Shown: positions 56,126 through 64,000 of the stretch, piece after piece
How positions within the stretch are numbered: position 1 is the first letter of the stretch
Layout: every line of letters begins with the position of its first letter
NCBI GenBank assembly: GCA_001534745.1
Contig: CP013997.1
Coordinates: forward strand, 806,001 to 870,000
From: Pseudomonas monteilii
GTDB lineage: Bacteria; Pseudomonadota; Gammaproteobacteria; Pseudomonadales; Pseudomonadaceae
Length of the DNA stretch: 64,000 bases
Reading direction: 5' to 3'
The notes under the pieces: model-generated
What the model was told of the DNA's origin: nothing
The model's input: only the letters and a program-made list of their open reading frames with translations
The model's database searches: none
Translations under genes and position numbers: made by a program

Positions 56126-56916
56126 GCATCCACCTGCGCGGGGCCGGCCTGCGCCATGGCCAGGTCGAGGCCCTGCGCGACGTCGAGCTGCGCATCGACG
56201 CCGGGGAGCGGGTGGCCATCATCGGCCCGTCCGGTGCAGGCAAGTCCAGCCTGTTGCACGCGATGGGCAGCGCCCTGCGGTTGAGCGCGGGGCAGGTCGA
56301 GGTGCTGGGGGAAAACCCATGGGCGCTGTCCAGTCGTGCCCGGCAGCGGCTGCGCGCGCGCATCGGGCTGGTGCATCAGGCGCCCCCGCTGCCACCGCGC
56401 CAGCGGGTGGTCACGGCCGTCCTGGCCGGGCGCCTGGGGCAGTGGAGCAGCCTGCGTGGGCTGCTCAATCTGCTGTACCCCACCGACGTGCCGGGCGCGC
56501 GTCAGGCGCTCGCCGAACTGGGCCTGGCCGACAAGCTGTTCGTCCAGTGCGGGCAGCTGTCGGGCGGGCAGTTGCAGCGCGTGGGCATCGCCCGCGCCCT
56601 GTATCAACGGCCGGCGCTGCTGCTGGCCGACGAGCCGGTGTCGGCCATGGACCCGGTGCTGGCCACCCATAGTCTGGGGCTGCTCAATCGGCACGCCGAG
56701 GCCCAGGGCATGACCTTGGTCGCCAGCCTGCATGCGGTCGACTTGGCCATGGCGCATTTCCCGCGCATCGTCGGCATCCGCGCCGGCCACGTGGTCTTCG
56801 ATTGCCCGTCCGCAGGCGTCACCGAGGCGTTGCTGGAGGCGTTGTACGCCAACGAACAGCTGTCGCCGTCCCAGCGCGTCGAGCCCACCCCAGGTGTGCA
56901 GATGCCGCGATGCTGA
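56122..56916 (+). CDS. PhnC-like ABC transporter ATPase
   Basis: A 264-residue ATPase: Walker A in IIGPSGAGKSSLLHAM, Q-loop near GLVHQAPPLPP, signature LSGGQLQRVGIARAL and Walker B PALLLADEPVSAMDP. The GTG start (56122) overlaps the binding-protein stop (GTGA). It energises import with the two following permeases. Confidence 0.92.
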   Translation: MSIHLRGAGLRHGQVEALRDVELRIDAGERVAIIGPSGAGKSSLLHAMGSALRLSAGQVEVLGENPWALSSRARQRLRARIGLVHQAPPLPPRQRVVTAVLAGRLGQWSSLRGLLNLLYPTDVPGARQALAELGLADKLFVQCGQLSGGQLQRVGIARALYQRPALLLADEPVSAMDPVLATHSLGLLNRHAEAQGMTLVASLHAVDLAMAHFPRIVGIRAGHVVFDCPSAGVTEALLEALYANEQLSPSQRVEPTPGVQMPRC

Positions 56917-57737
56917 AGGTTGATCAGCGTGATCCCGCTGCGTTGCCGCGCCTGCTGTTGATCGGCATGGCCCTGCTGGTGCTGTGGCCCGGCGTGCACC
57001 TGAGCGAACTGAATCCGGCCGTGCTGTGGCAGGCCGACAATCGCCAGCAGATGGCCGCATTCGTCGGTGCCTTCTGGCCGCCGGCCCACGATGCGGAGTT
57101 CCTGGCCCTGCTGTTCGACGCCACCTTGCAGACGCTGGCCGTCGCCGCGGCAGGCCTGTGCCTGGCGCTGTTGCCGGCCATTCCTGCCAGCCTGCTGGCC
57201 AGCCGTGCCCTGTCGCTGAGCGCCGCCTCCCAGGGTGGTCGGCCCAGGCCGTTGGCGCAGCTGGCACGCTGGCCGGTACGCGGGGTGCTGATCTTCCTGC
57301 GCAGCGTGCCGGAGATCGTCTGGGCGCTCTTGTTCGTGCGCGCGGTGGGCCTCGGGCCGACGGCCGGGGTACTGGCCATCGCCATCACCTACAGCGGCAT
57401 GCTCGGCAAGGTCTACGCCGAGATCTTCGAGTCGGTCGATCAGCGTCCCGCCCATGCCTTGCTGCAGGCAGGCAGCGGCCGCCTGGTCGCGTTCTGCTAC
57501 GGCATCCTGCCCAGCGCCATGGCCGAGCTGGTGTCCTACACCGTCTATCGCTGGGAGTGTGCGGTGCGCGCCTCGGTGGTGATGGGCTTCGTCGGCGCCG
57601 GTGGGCTGGGCCAGCAGATCGATCTGTCGATGCGCATGTTCGATGGCGCGCAGGTGGCCAGCATGCTGTTGGCGTTTCTCGTGCTGGTGATGCTCGCCGA
57701 CGGTCTGAGCCGGCTGCTGCGTGGGAGGCTGGCATGA
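56910..57737 (+). CDS. PhnE-like ABC transporter permease 1
   Basis: A 275-residue inner-membrane permease with about six helices and the cytoplasmic loop typical of BPD permeases (ALLQAGSGRLVAFCYGILPSA). FLRSVPEIVWALLFVRAVGLGP and MGFVGAGGLGQQI match PhnE. It overlaps both the ATPase and the second permease by a few bases. Two separate PhnE genes imply a heterodimeric pore. Confidence 0.9.
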   Translation: MLKVDQRDPAALPRLLLIGMALLVLWPGVHLSELNPAVLWQADNRQQMAAFVGAFWPPAHDAEFLALLFDATLQTLAVAAAGLCLALLPAIPASLLASRALSLSAASQGGRPRPLAQLARWPVRGVLIFLRSVPEIVWALLFVRAVGLGPTAGVLAIAITYSGMLGKVYAEIFESVDQRPAHALLQAGSGRLVAFCYGILPSAMAELVSYTVYRWECAVRASVVMGFVGAGGLGQQIDLSMRMFDGAQVASMLLAFLVLVMLADGLSRLLRGRLA

Positions 57738-58501
57738 ATCGGGCGATCAATGGGCTGCTGCTGGTGGCGATCCTGGCCGCGATGCTGGCGTCGTTCGGTT
57801 ACCTGGGCCTGGACCTGCCCGCCTTGATCGGCGATGGCAGCCTGAGCCAGATGGCCGACTACGCCGGGCGCTTCGCCCATCCGGACGTCTCGGCCAATGC
57901 ATTGCGCGGCGTGGCTCAGGGTGCCTTGGAGACATTGGCCATGTCGGGGCTCGGCACCTTGCTGGCCGTGGTCATCGGTGTGCTGTTGGCGCTGCCGGCG
58001 GCCGGGCGTTTCGGCTGGCCTCTGCAAGCCGCCGCGCGTCTGCTGCTCAATGCCCTGCGGGCCATTCCCGAACTGGTCTGGGCGGCCTTGACCGTGCTCG
58101 CAGCCGGGCTGGGCCCGAATGCCGGGACCCTGGCCCTGGCGCTGCACACGGCGGGCGTGCTCGGGCGACTGTTCGCCGAATCGCTGGAGAATGCGCCGAT
58201 CGCACCGGCCCAGGCCATTCGGCAGCAGGGCGGCGGGCAACTCGTGGCGTTCTGCTTCGGCACCTTGCCCAACCTCTGGCCGCAATGGCTGGCCTACAGC
58301 CTGTACCGTTGGGAGAACAACATCCGCATGGCCAGCGTGCTGGGCTTCGTCGGTGCGGGCGGTCTGGGGCAGATGCTCTACACCACCCTGAGCTTGTTCC
58401 AGGAAGCCCAGGCCAGCACGGTGATCCTGGCCATGCTGGCGCTGGTGGTACTGGTCGATGCCTTCAGTGGCTGGTTGCGTCAGCGGTACGTTCGGGCGTG
58501 A
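57734..58501 (+). CDS. PhnE-like ABC transporter permease 2
   Basis: A 255-residue permease, homologous to the preceding one: NALRAIPELVWAALTVLAAG, AIRQQGGGQLVAFCFGTLPN, LGFVGAGGLGQMLYTTLSLF. Its start overlaps the first permease stop (ATGA). Its last 38 bases overlap the end of the convergent bestrophin gene. Confidence 0.9.
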   Translation: MNRAINGLLLVAILAAMLASFGYLGLDLPALIGDGSLSQMADYAGRFAHPDVSANALRGVAQGALETLAMSGLGTLLAVVIGVLLALPAAGRFGWPLQAAARLLLNALRAIPELVWAALTVLAAGLGPNAGTLALALHTAGVLGRLFAESLENAPIAPAQAIRQQGGGQLVAFCFGTLPNLWPQWLAYSLYRWENNIRMASVLGFVGAGGLGQMLYTTLSLFQEAQASTVILAMLALVVLVDAFSGWLRQRYVRA

Positions 58502-59393
58502 AGGCAGGTGCCTGTTCCGTCATGTCCACGTGCTGGGCTTCACGCTGCATCGATTCCAGGTTGCGCTCGATGGTCTCGCAGATGGTGTCCATCGGAATCT
58601 GATGCTCGCTGGCGCGGAACGGGCTCTGCAAGTCGGTACCGATCCGTTCGATGGCCAGCAGCATGAAGCCCACCACCGTGGAGGCCAGCGGCGTGAACCA
58701 GCCCAGCGACTCCACCAGGCCGACCGGCACGATCAGGCAGAACAGGCTGATGAACAGCCGCGGAAAGTACACGTAGGGGTAGGGCAGGGGCGTGTTGGCG
58801 ATGCGCTCCATGCCGCCCTGGGCATTGGACAGGTCCACCAGCGTCGACTCGAGACGCGCCAGGCGAATGCTGTCCAGCCGGCCGGCCTGGTACTCCTTGG
58901 CCAGCAACGTGGCCGAGCCGCTGAGAATGTCGTTGGCGAAGTTGTTCGAGTGGTTGCGCCGGTCGAACTCGCTCGGCGGGATGAAGGCGATCAGCTCCGC
59001 CGGGCACGGTTCGCGGCGCAGGTGCGCGGCCAGGCAGTTGACGTAGGCCACGTGCCGGCGCAGCAGGGTTGCCTTGATCGGGTTGCTGCTGTCCGTATCG
59101 TTGTCGATCAGCGTCAACACCTGGCGCGCGAAGCTGCGCGAACTGTTCACCATCGCGCCCCATAACGTGCGCGCTTCCCACCAGCGGTTGTAGGCGCTGC
59201 TGTTGCGAAAGCTGACCAGCACCACCAGCGCGGAGCCGAGCAGGGTCAGCGGGATCAGCGGCAGCGAGAACTTGCTGTCGAAGAACAGCATGAAGTCGAT
59301 GGTGACCAGGATGTCCCAGATCAGCAGCCAGAACAGCGACCAGCCGATGTAGCCGATCGTCTTCACCACCAGGCGGTACTTGTGGATCAGCAT
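58464..59393 (-). CDS. Bestrophin-family ion channel
   Basis: A 309-residue membrane protein of the bestrophin/UPF0187 (YneE) family. Landmarks are SFRNSSAYNRWWEARTLWGAMVNSSRS, GGMERIANTPLPYPYVYFPR, VGFMLLAIERIGTDLQSPF and MDTICETIERNLESMQ; four hydrophobic segments are seen. Bacterial members form pentameric, mostly cation or anion channels. The ATG at 59393 is preferred over a GTG three codons earlier. Its end overlaps the opposite permease gene by 38 bases. Confidence 0.9.
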   Translation of the reverse strand: MLIHKYRLVVKTIGYIGWSLFWLLIWDILVTIDFMLFFDSKFSLPLIPLTLLGSALVVLVSFRNSSAYNRWWEARTLWGAMVNSSRSFARQVLTLIDNDTDSSNPIKATLLRRHVAYVNCLAAHLRREPCPAELIAFIPPSEFDRRNHSNNFANDILSGSATLLAKEYQAGRLDSIRLARLESTLVDLSNAQGGMERIANTPLPYPYVYFPRLFISLFCLIVPVGLVESLGWFTPLASTVVGFMLLAIERIGTDLQSPFRASEHQIPMDTICETIERNLESMQREAQHVDMTEQAPAFTPERTADATSH

Positions 59394-59677
59394 GTCTTTC
59401 ACAGGAAATGTCTCGCGCAGCGTCGGATCAGCTTCGGACGTTGTCGATCGGACAAGGTTCGCGGCGCGCCGACGTGCGGCGCGTGCTAGACACGTTGAAG
59501 GGCCTGACCGCTGGCGCCAGGCTCCGCCGTGAGCCGCAGGGTTTCGGGTTCCTCGTCCGAGAGGTTTGAACTTCGCTTTTCAATAGTGGCACAATGATGC
59601 CGTCGCCGAACCGCAAGCCTGGCTTGCCGACTGTCCGGTGCAGTAGCCATGGACAGCTTACAACTCGGTGAACCTTG

Positions 59678-60742
59678 ATGAGCGAACGAACGGGCAAAGG
59701 CCTCTCTTTTGCCAAGCGCATGTACGTGCCCCGCGCCCTCGGCACGGGCTTGGGCTTTTTCTGCGTGATGATCGGCCTAGGGCCACAACAGCCGGCCTGG
59801 TGGCTGTGGGGGCTGCTGCTGGCCCATGGATTCCTCTGGCCGCACCTGGCCTATCAGCTGGCGCGTCGATCCGCCCAGCCGTTTCGTGCCGAGCAGCGCA
59901 GCCTGGTCTGCGATGGCCTGCTCGGGGGTTGCTGGGCCGGCGCGATGGGCCTCAATCCGCTGCCGAGCGTGATCATCCTGTCGATGATCGCCATGGACAA
60001 GATCGCGGCCGGTGGCGTGTACATGCTGGTCAAGGTGCTGGTGGCGCAGGTCGTGGGCATCGTCCTGGTCCTGTGGCTCTACGCACCGCCCCTGTTCCCC
60101 GAGACCACCCAGCAGCAGATGCTCGCCTGCCTGCCGATCCTGCTGATCTACCCGATGGTGGTCGGTCTGGTCTGCTACCGCATCACCACCCAGCTGAGCG
60201 CGCACAAGCGCACCCTGACGCACCTGAGCAAGACCGACAGCCTGACCGGGCTGATCAACCATGGCGCCTGGAAAGAGCTGCTGCGCCTGGAATTCCAACG
60301 CTGTCGCGACGTGGCGCACGTCAACACTCTGGCCCTGATCGACATCGACCACTTCAAGACGGTCAACGACCGCTATGGGCACCTGGTGGGGGATGAGGTG
60401 CTCAAGGTCATCAGCACGGCGCTTACCGGCCAACTGCGCAAGAGCGACCCGGCCGCCCGCTACGGCGGCGACGAGTTCTGCGTGATGCTGCCCGACGTGA
60501 CGCCCCGCGAGGCCATCGAGGTGCTCGAGCGCCTGCGCCAGGCCGTCGAAGCCTGGCATGACCCTCGGTTGCCCGGCCTGCGCCTGAGCCTGAGCATCGG
60601 TGTCGCACCGTTCGACCACCGCCTGAGCAGCGCCGATGCCTGGCTGCATGCAGCGGACATGGCCCTGTACCAGGCCAAGGACGCCGGGCGTAATCGGATC
60701 GTGATGGCGGCCTTGGGGCAGCAACAGCGGGCGGCGGGTTGA
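59678..60742 (+). CDS. MASE2-GGDEF diguanylate cyclase
   Basis: A 354-residue membrane cyclase making c-di-GMP. The N-terminal MASE2-like sensor has about five helices (residues 15-175). The C-terminal GGDEF domain starts LSKTDSLTGLINHGAW and keeps the active site RYGGDEFCVML. An inhibitory I-site RKSD lies exactly five residues before GGDEF, so product feedback is likely. The organisation is like AdrA/DgcC. The ATG at 59678 is used; a TTG immediately upstream is less likely. Confidence 0.93.
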   Translation: MSERTGKGLSFAKRMYVPRALGTGLGFFCVMIGLGPQQPAWWLWGLLLAHGFLWPHLAYQLARRSAQPFRAEQRSLVCDGLLGGCWAGAMGLNPLPSVIILSMIAMDKIAAGGVYMLVKVLVAQVVGIVLVLWLYAPPLFPETTQQQMLACLPILLIYPMVVGLVCYRITTQLSAHKRTLTHLSKTDSLTGLINHGAWKELLRLEFQRCRDVAHVNTLALIDIDHFKTVNDRYGHLVGDEVLKVISTALTGQLRKSDPAARYGGDEFCVMLPDVTPREAIEVLERLRQAVEAWHDPRLPGLRLSLSIGVAPFDHRLSSADAWLHAADMALYQAKDAGRNRIVMAALGQQQRAAG

Positions 60743-60756
60743 GGGTGGCCTGAGTC

Positions 60757-60805
60757 GCAAGCTGCAAGCTGTCGGCGAAAAGCTGCTAGCGTGTAGCGTG
60801 TAGCT
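60757..60805 (+). repeat. Heptad AGCT-rich repeat element, second locus
   Basis: Seven 7-base units run GCAAGCT-GCAAGCT-GTCGGCG-AAAAGCT, then GCTAGCG-TGTAGCG-TGTAGCT. They share period and vocabulary (AGCT plus GCA/GTA) with the element at 51697-51728, mostly in the opposite orientation. They fill the gap between the GGDEF gene and the DCC gene. Confidence 0.65.
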
Positions 60806-60830
60806 CGCCCTGCCACTGGAGACCGTCGCG

Positions 60831-61313
60831 ATGCCCGTGCCCGAACGACGACCGACCCCCGCACCCCTGCTTCGACCCGCTGAAACCGTCGTGCTATACG
60901 ACGGCGTCTGCAAACTCTGCAACGGTGTCGTGCGGTTCTTGCTGCGCAACGATCCCCAGGCCCGCCTGCGCCTGGCCACCGTGCAGTCACCCGAGGGCCA
61001 GGCATTGCTGGCCTGGGCAGGACTGCCCCAGCAGCATTTCAATACCGTGGCGGTGATTCGCGACGATCAGGTCTGGGTGCGCTCCGATGCGTTCTTCGAA
61101 CTGGTCCCGCAGCTGTCCAGCCGCTGGCACTGGCTGAAAATCTTTCAGTACGTGCCCAAGGCCGTGCGCGACGCGGTCTATGACCTTGTGGCGCGGCACC
61201 GCTACCGCTGGTTCGGCCGCTATGAGCGCTGCCAGGTGCCGGACGCGCGGGATCAGAAGCGCTTTCTGAAGGCTGACCGGCAGGCACCCACGGGCGCGCG
61301 CGCCCCTGACTGA
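60831..61313 (+). CDS. DCC-family thiol-disulfide oxidoreductase-like protein (DUF393)
   Basis: A 160-residue protein with the DUF393 core VLYDGVCKLCNGVVRFLLRN (DxxCxxC, a thioredoxin-like redox pair) and DAVYDLVARHRYRWFGRYE near the end. Its physiological partner is unknown. It lies about 90 bases after the GGDEF gene and probably has its own promoter. Confidence 0.9.
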   Translation: MPVPERRPTPAPLLRPAETVVLYDGVCKLCNGVVRFLLRNDPQARLRLATVQSPEGQALLAWAGLPQQHFNTVAVIRDDQVWVRSDAFFELVPQLSSRWHWLKIFQYVPKAVRDAVYDLVARHRYRWFGRYERCQVPDARDQKRFLKADRQAPTGARAPD

Positions 61314-61413
61314 CGCGTGCCGCCGCGTGCGGAGACAGGACAAGCCGGACCAGGCCGTTTAGTATCGACACCCTGCCGCCGGGCAGGGAACGCTGAGTCG
61401 AAGAGATCGATAC

Positions 61414-62142
61414 ATGAACCAGAACACCACCCAAGCGACGGTCGAAGATCCGGTCGAGCAGGTCCTGACGGCTGCGCGCACTGCCTGGCAGGTCCGCCTG
61501 GCGCGCCGGCTCCTGGGGCCGTCGGCCGCCAAGAAGCACTTTCACAAGCGCCTGAAAAAGGGCATCAAGGGGCTGTCCAAGGTCGACCGAGGCCGTGCCG
61601 AGTTTCTTGCCCGCTATCCACGCTACAGCATGGGACGTGGCTCCTATGGCATGCCCACGGTGCAGGACTACCGCGCCGGGCAGACCTTGAGGATCGGTGC
61701 CTACACCTCGCTGGCGGGCACCTCGCGCATCCTGCTGGGCGGCAACCACCGGATCGACTCGGTCACTTCGTACCCGTTTCATGCCTTCATGGCGCTGGAC
61801 ATGCCCGACCCGACCCCGCCCACGGGCGATGTGGTGATCGGCAATGACGTCTGGGTCTGCACCGCCGCGACGATCCTGTCCGGCGTGACCATCGGCGACG
61901 GTGCGGTGGTCGCCACGGGCGCGGTGGTGACCCGGGACGTCCCGCCCTATGCGATCGTCGGCGGCGTGCCGGCCAAGGTCATCGGCTATCGCTTCCCCGA
62001 GGACATCCGTGAGCGCCTGCTGGCGTTGGCCTGGTGGACCTGGCCCCACGAAGAGATCCTGTCGATCGCGCCCCTGCTGTCGGTGCCGGACCTGCAGGCG
62101 TTCTTCGCCTATGTCGAGCAGCGCGCGCGTCCAGTGGGCTGA
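61414..62142 (+). CDS. Hexapeptide-repeat (CatB/Xat-like) O-acetyltransferase
   Basis: A 242-residue left-handed beta-helix acetyltransferase. The N-terminal part is basic and helical. The repeat region includes [20 protein letters not shown], then [20 protein letters not shown], then [15 protein letters not shown]. The [17 protein letters not shown] loop with its catalytic-type His is as in xenobiotic acetyltransferases. The acceptor is unknown: antibiotic or cell-surface sugar. Confidence 0.9.
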   Translation: MNQNTTQATVEDPVEQVLTAARTAWQVRLARRLLGPSAAKKHFHKRLKKGIKGLSKVDRGRAEFLARYPRYSMGRGSYGMPTVQDYRAGQTLRIGAYTSLAGTSRILLGGNHRIDSVTSYPFHAFMALDMPDPTPPTGDVVIGNDVWVCTAATILSGVTIGDGAVVATGAVVTRDVPPYAIVGGVPAKVIGYRFPEDIRERLLALAWWTWPHEEILSIAPLLSVPDLQAFFAYVEQRARPVG

Positions 62143-62239
62143 TACAGGGCAGGGCGGATGGCCTCTGCCCAGCCTGCCTTGCGCTTGCCGCCTGCTCGAC
62201 TAGGGTTTCAAGCATCCCCTTCGACGCAGGTAAGCGACC

Positions 62240-63043
62240 ATGGCGCCCAGAACCCCCAAGCAACCGCCCGCCGAGCCAGTGACGGAAAACCCCTTTCGCC
62301 TCAAGTCCCACACCACGCCCGACCCGGCGCACTCGAACGTGCACCGCTACGGGCCGCACAGCTCGATCATCTGCGACACCGAATCCCGAGGCGGCGTGCG
62401 CAACATCGCCGAGCTTCAACTCGACGCCACCCAGGGCTTCATCCCGTTGTGGAGCGAAGGTTCGATCCTGCGCTGGCGCTTTCGCGAGCAGTCGTTGCTG
62501 CCCTTCGAGGACCCCGAGGCGGTCAAGGCCGCCATCGAAGCGCTGTTCTGCAAGGCGCTGCGCGCCTGGGGCGAGGCGGTTCCGGTCAGTTTTGCGCGCG
62601 ACGACGATGCCTGGGACTTCCAGGTCGTGGTGCAGGCCGTCGAGCGCTGCGACGAGACCGGGGGCTGCGTGCTGGCCAGCGCGTTCTTCCCAGACCCCGG
62701 CCGGCATGACCTGGTCATCTACCCGACCTTGTTCAAGCAGGACGAAGCCGAACAGATCGAGACCCTCGCCCATGAGCTGGGCCATGTGTTCGGCCTGCGC
62801 CACTGGTTCGCCCCCCAGCGTGAAGCGGGCTTTCCCTCGACGCCCTACGGCGTGCAGAACGCCGTGTCGATCATGAACTACGGCCCCGACAGCCAGCTGA
62901 CGGACGATGACCGCCAGGACCTCAAGCAGCTGTACGAAGACGCCTGGAGCGGTCGCCTGACCCAGATCAACGGCACCCCGATCCGCCTGGTCAGCCCTTT
63001 CCACACGCTCAGGGAGCAGCCCAAACGGGTCGTGATGATCTAG
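62240..63043 (+). CDS. Matrixin-like zinc metalloprotease without signal peptide
   Basis: A 267-residue metzincin. The zinc-binding HELGHVFGLRH is at 178-188 (HExxHxxGxxH) and the Met-turn SIMNYG is at 210-215. The N-terminus is polar, with no visible secretion signal, unlike typical matrixins. It resembles the matrixin-family proteins (M10A-type) found as orphans in some bacteria. The neighbours give no clear substrate. Confidence 0.88.
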   Translation: MAPRTPKQPPAEPVTENPFRLKSHTTPDPAHSNVHRYGPHSSIICDTESRGGVRNIAELQLDATQGFIPLWSEGSILRWRFREQSLLPFEDPEAVKAAIEALFCKALRAWGEAVPVSFARDDDAWDFQVVVQAVERCDETGGCVLASAFFPDPGRHDLVIYPTLFKQDEAEQIETLAHELGHVFGLRHWFAPQREAGFPSTPYGVQNAVSIMNYGPDSQLTDDDRQDLKQLYEDAWSGRLTQINGTPIRLVSPFHTLREQPKRVVMI

Positions 63044-63092
63044 TCAGCGTGCGGTCGAACGGGCAGGCCTGTTCAAGCACGTGAGGAGCCAG

Positions 63093-63836
63093 ATGAGCGC
63101 GACGGTGTTCGTGGGGTGGGACGTAGGTGGCTGGAATTGCGACAAGAACCCCAGCAGCCGGGATGCGCTGGTGCTGCTCGATGATCGGCGCCGCCCGCTC
63201 GGCACGCCCTGGCGCGGCAACCTCAGGGCCGTGTTCAACGACGCCACGACCACCGTCGAGCTGGTCGACGCAGTGCTCGACCTGTGCCAGGTCGAGACCG
63301 CGATCGGCGAACGGCCCCGGCTGCTGTTCGCCATCGACACACCCCTGGGCTTCTCGACGCCTTTCGTCGACCTCGTCGTCCACGGGCGTGCCGTCGATAC
63401 CCTCGGCGCGTCGTCCAGCAACCCCTACCTGCACCGCAAGACCGAGCACTTCCTGTTCCAGCGCGGGCTGTCACCGTTGTCACCGCTCAAGGACATGATC
63501 GGCAGCCAGGCCACCAAGGGCCTGCACTTTCTGGCCCGCTACGCACCCCAGGCGGCACGCTGCGGCGTCTGGAGCGATGGCCTCCAGAGCCTCACCGCGA
63601 TCGAGGCCTACCCGTCGGCCTGCAAGCGTTCGGCCTACATCGAAACGCTACGGGCAGAGGTCGCGCAGGTGTCGGCCATCGAAGCCACGCCACGTCACCC
63701 GGACATCGACGATGCCCTGACCTGCGCCCTGATCGGCTGGGCCTTCCAGCATGCGCCCGACCGGCTGGCGCAGCCTGACGCGAGCATCGACCCCCGCGAA
63801 GGCTGGATCTTCGTGCCGCTCGATGGGTTGCGCTGA
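63093..63836 (+). CDS. DUF429 family protein (predicted RNase H-like nuclease)
   Basis: A 247-residue protein with spaced acidic motifs typical of DUF429: FVGWDVGGWNCDKNP near the N-terminus, LLFAIDTPLGFSTPF, AIEAYPSACKR and DDALTCALIGWAF. These suggest a two-metal RNase H-like fold, but activity is undemonstrated. GAGGAG six bases upstream supports the ATG at 63093. It is 49 bases after the metalloprotease gene and probably in the same transcript. Confidence 0.75.
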   Translation: MSATVFVGWDVGGWNCDKNPSSRDALVLLDDRRRPLGTPWRGNLRAVFNDATTTVELVDAVLDLCQVETAIGERPRLLFAIDTPLGFSTPFVDLVVHGRAVDTLGASSSNPYLHRKTEHFLFQRGLSPLSPLKDMIGSQATKGLHFLARYAPQAARCGVWSDGLQSLTAIEAYPSACKRSAYIETLRAEVAQVSAIEATPRHPDIDDALTCALIGWAFQHAPDRLAQPDASIDPREGWIFVPLDGLR

Positions 63837-63965
63837 CCCGGACGCGACAGGGCAGGTCATGGGACGACAGCGTCGCCTTTCACGGCAGGAACGAAGTGAC
63901 AGCGGCCCACTCATAGCAGGCATGCCCTCATTGTTTTCGTGTGACCCTCGATCCTTGGAGCCCTC

Positions 63966-64000
63966 ATGAAGTGTGTGACAGCCGTCCTCCTGACCTCGCT
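63966..64000 (+). CDS. Start of a truncated gene, probably exported
   Basis: ATG at 63966 follows GGAG (63957-63960) and begins MKCVTAVLLTS, which looks like the start of a signal peptide or lipoprotein leader. The rest lies beyond the window, so the product is unknown. Confidence 0.55.
   Translation, partial: MKCVTAVLLTS

Overview
The window reads as a chromosomal segment of a Pseudomonas of the P. putida type. It is GC-rich and almost wholly coding, and it carries the short 'gcgggcaagcccgct' REP palindromes common in that group. It encodes a cytochrome bo3 operon, the Pseudomonas-style three-gene fructose PTS with its Cra regulator, NorR/Hmp, and OprD- and DUF1302-type outer-membrane proteins. 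From memory, the gene order resembles the pta - fruRBKA - norR/hmp - cyoABCDE - selD/selU neighbourhood of P. putida; no database was consulted. I found no tRNA, rRNA, CRISPR array, phage or insertion sequence. The one clearly mobile-looking patch is a small toxin-antitoxin module near 43.2-43.9 kb.

Left part (1-12.5 kb): the tail of a small lipoprotein gene and a REP pair; a glycerolipid acyltransferase; a short run of small genes (cysteine-rich CPXCG protein, DUF2007, an SRAP/YedK-like protein that has lost key catalytic residues); an M48 lipoprotein protease; a GDT1-type manganese exporter behind a yybP-ykoY riboswitch; rsmC; a 2-hydroxyacid dehydrogenase; a DUF1302 outer-membrane protein; and a soluble receiver-TPR/histidine-kinase pair followed by an OmpA-like lipoprotein.

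Middle (12.5-29.4 kb): a repeat-rich gap, pta, DUF3565, an SlyD-like isomerase, glutathione peroxidase, a GT4 glycosyltransferase and a BdlA-like soluble PAS-PAS-MCP. Two small conserved genes and cysZ follow. A peroxiredoxin-trxB pair has a well-formed OxyR site upstream. Then come nadC, DUF1631, ampDE, tatD and cra.

29.4-44.8 kb: the fruBKA operon with a candidate Cra operator; DUF3820; a ferritin-like stress protein; an OprD porin; two small exported proteins; cheV; norR and hmp, divergent across three GT-N7-AC NorR sites and a sigma-54-like promoter; the DinJ/YafQ-type module; and dsbB.

44.8-64 kb: a long leader and cyoABCDE (terminal ubiquinol oxidase and heme O synthase); alaC; a YkgJ protein; a membrane protein; selD-selU, divergent from a PhnCDEE-like ABC importer that is probably for a selenium oxyanion; a bestrophin channel; a MASE2-GGDEF diguanylate cyclase; a DCC thiol oxidoreductase; a hexapeptide acetyltransferase; a leaderless matrixin-like metalloprotease; a DUF429 protein; and the first codons of an exported protein.

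Regulatory DNA visible in the sequence ties several groups to redox, nitrosative, metal and sugar signals: OxyR (peroxiredoxin/trxB), NorR-sigma54 (hmp), a Mn riboswitch (GDT1 exporter) and Cra (fru operon).
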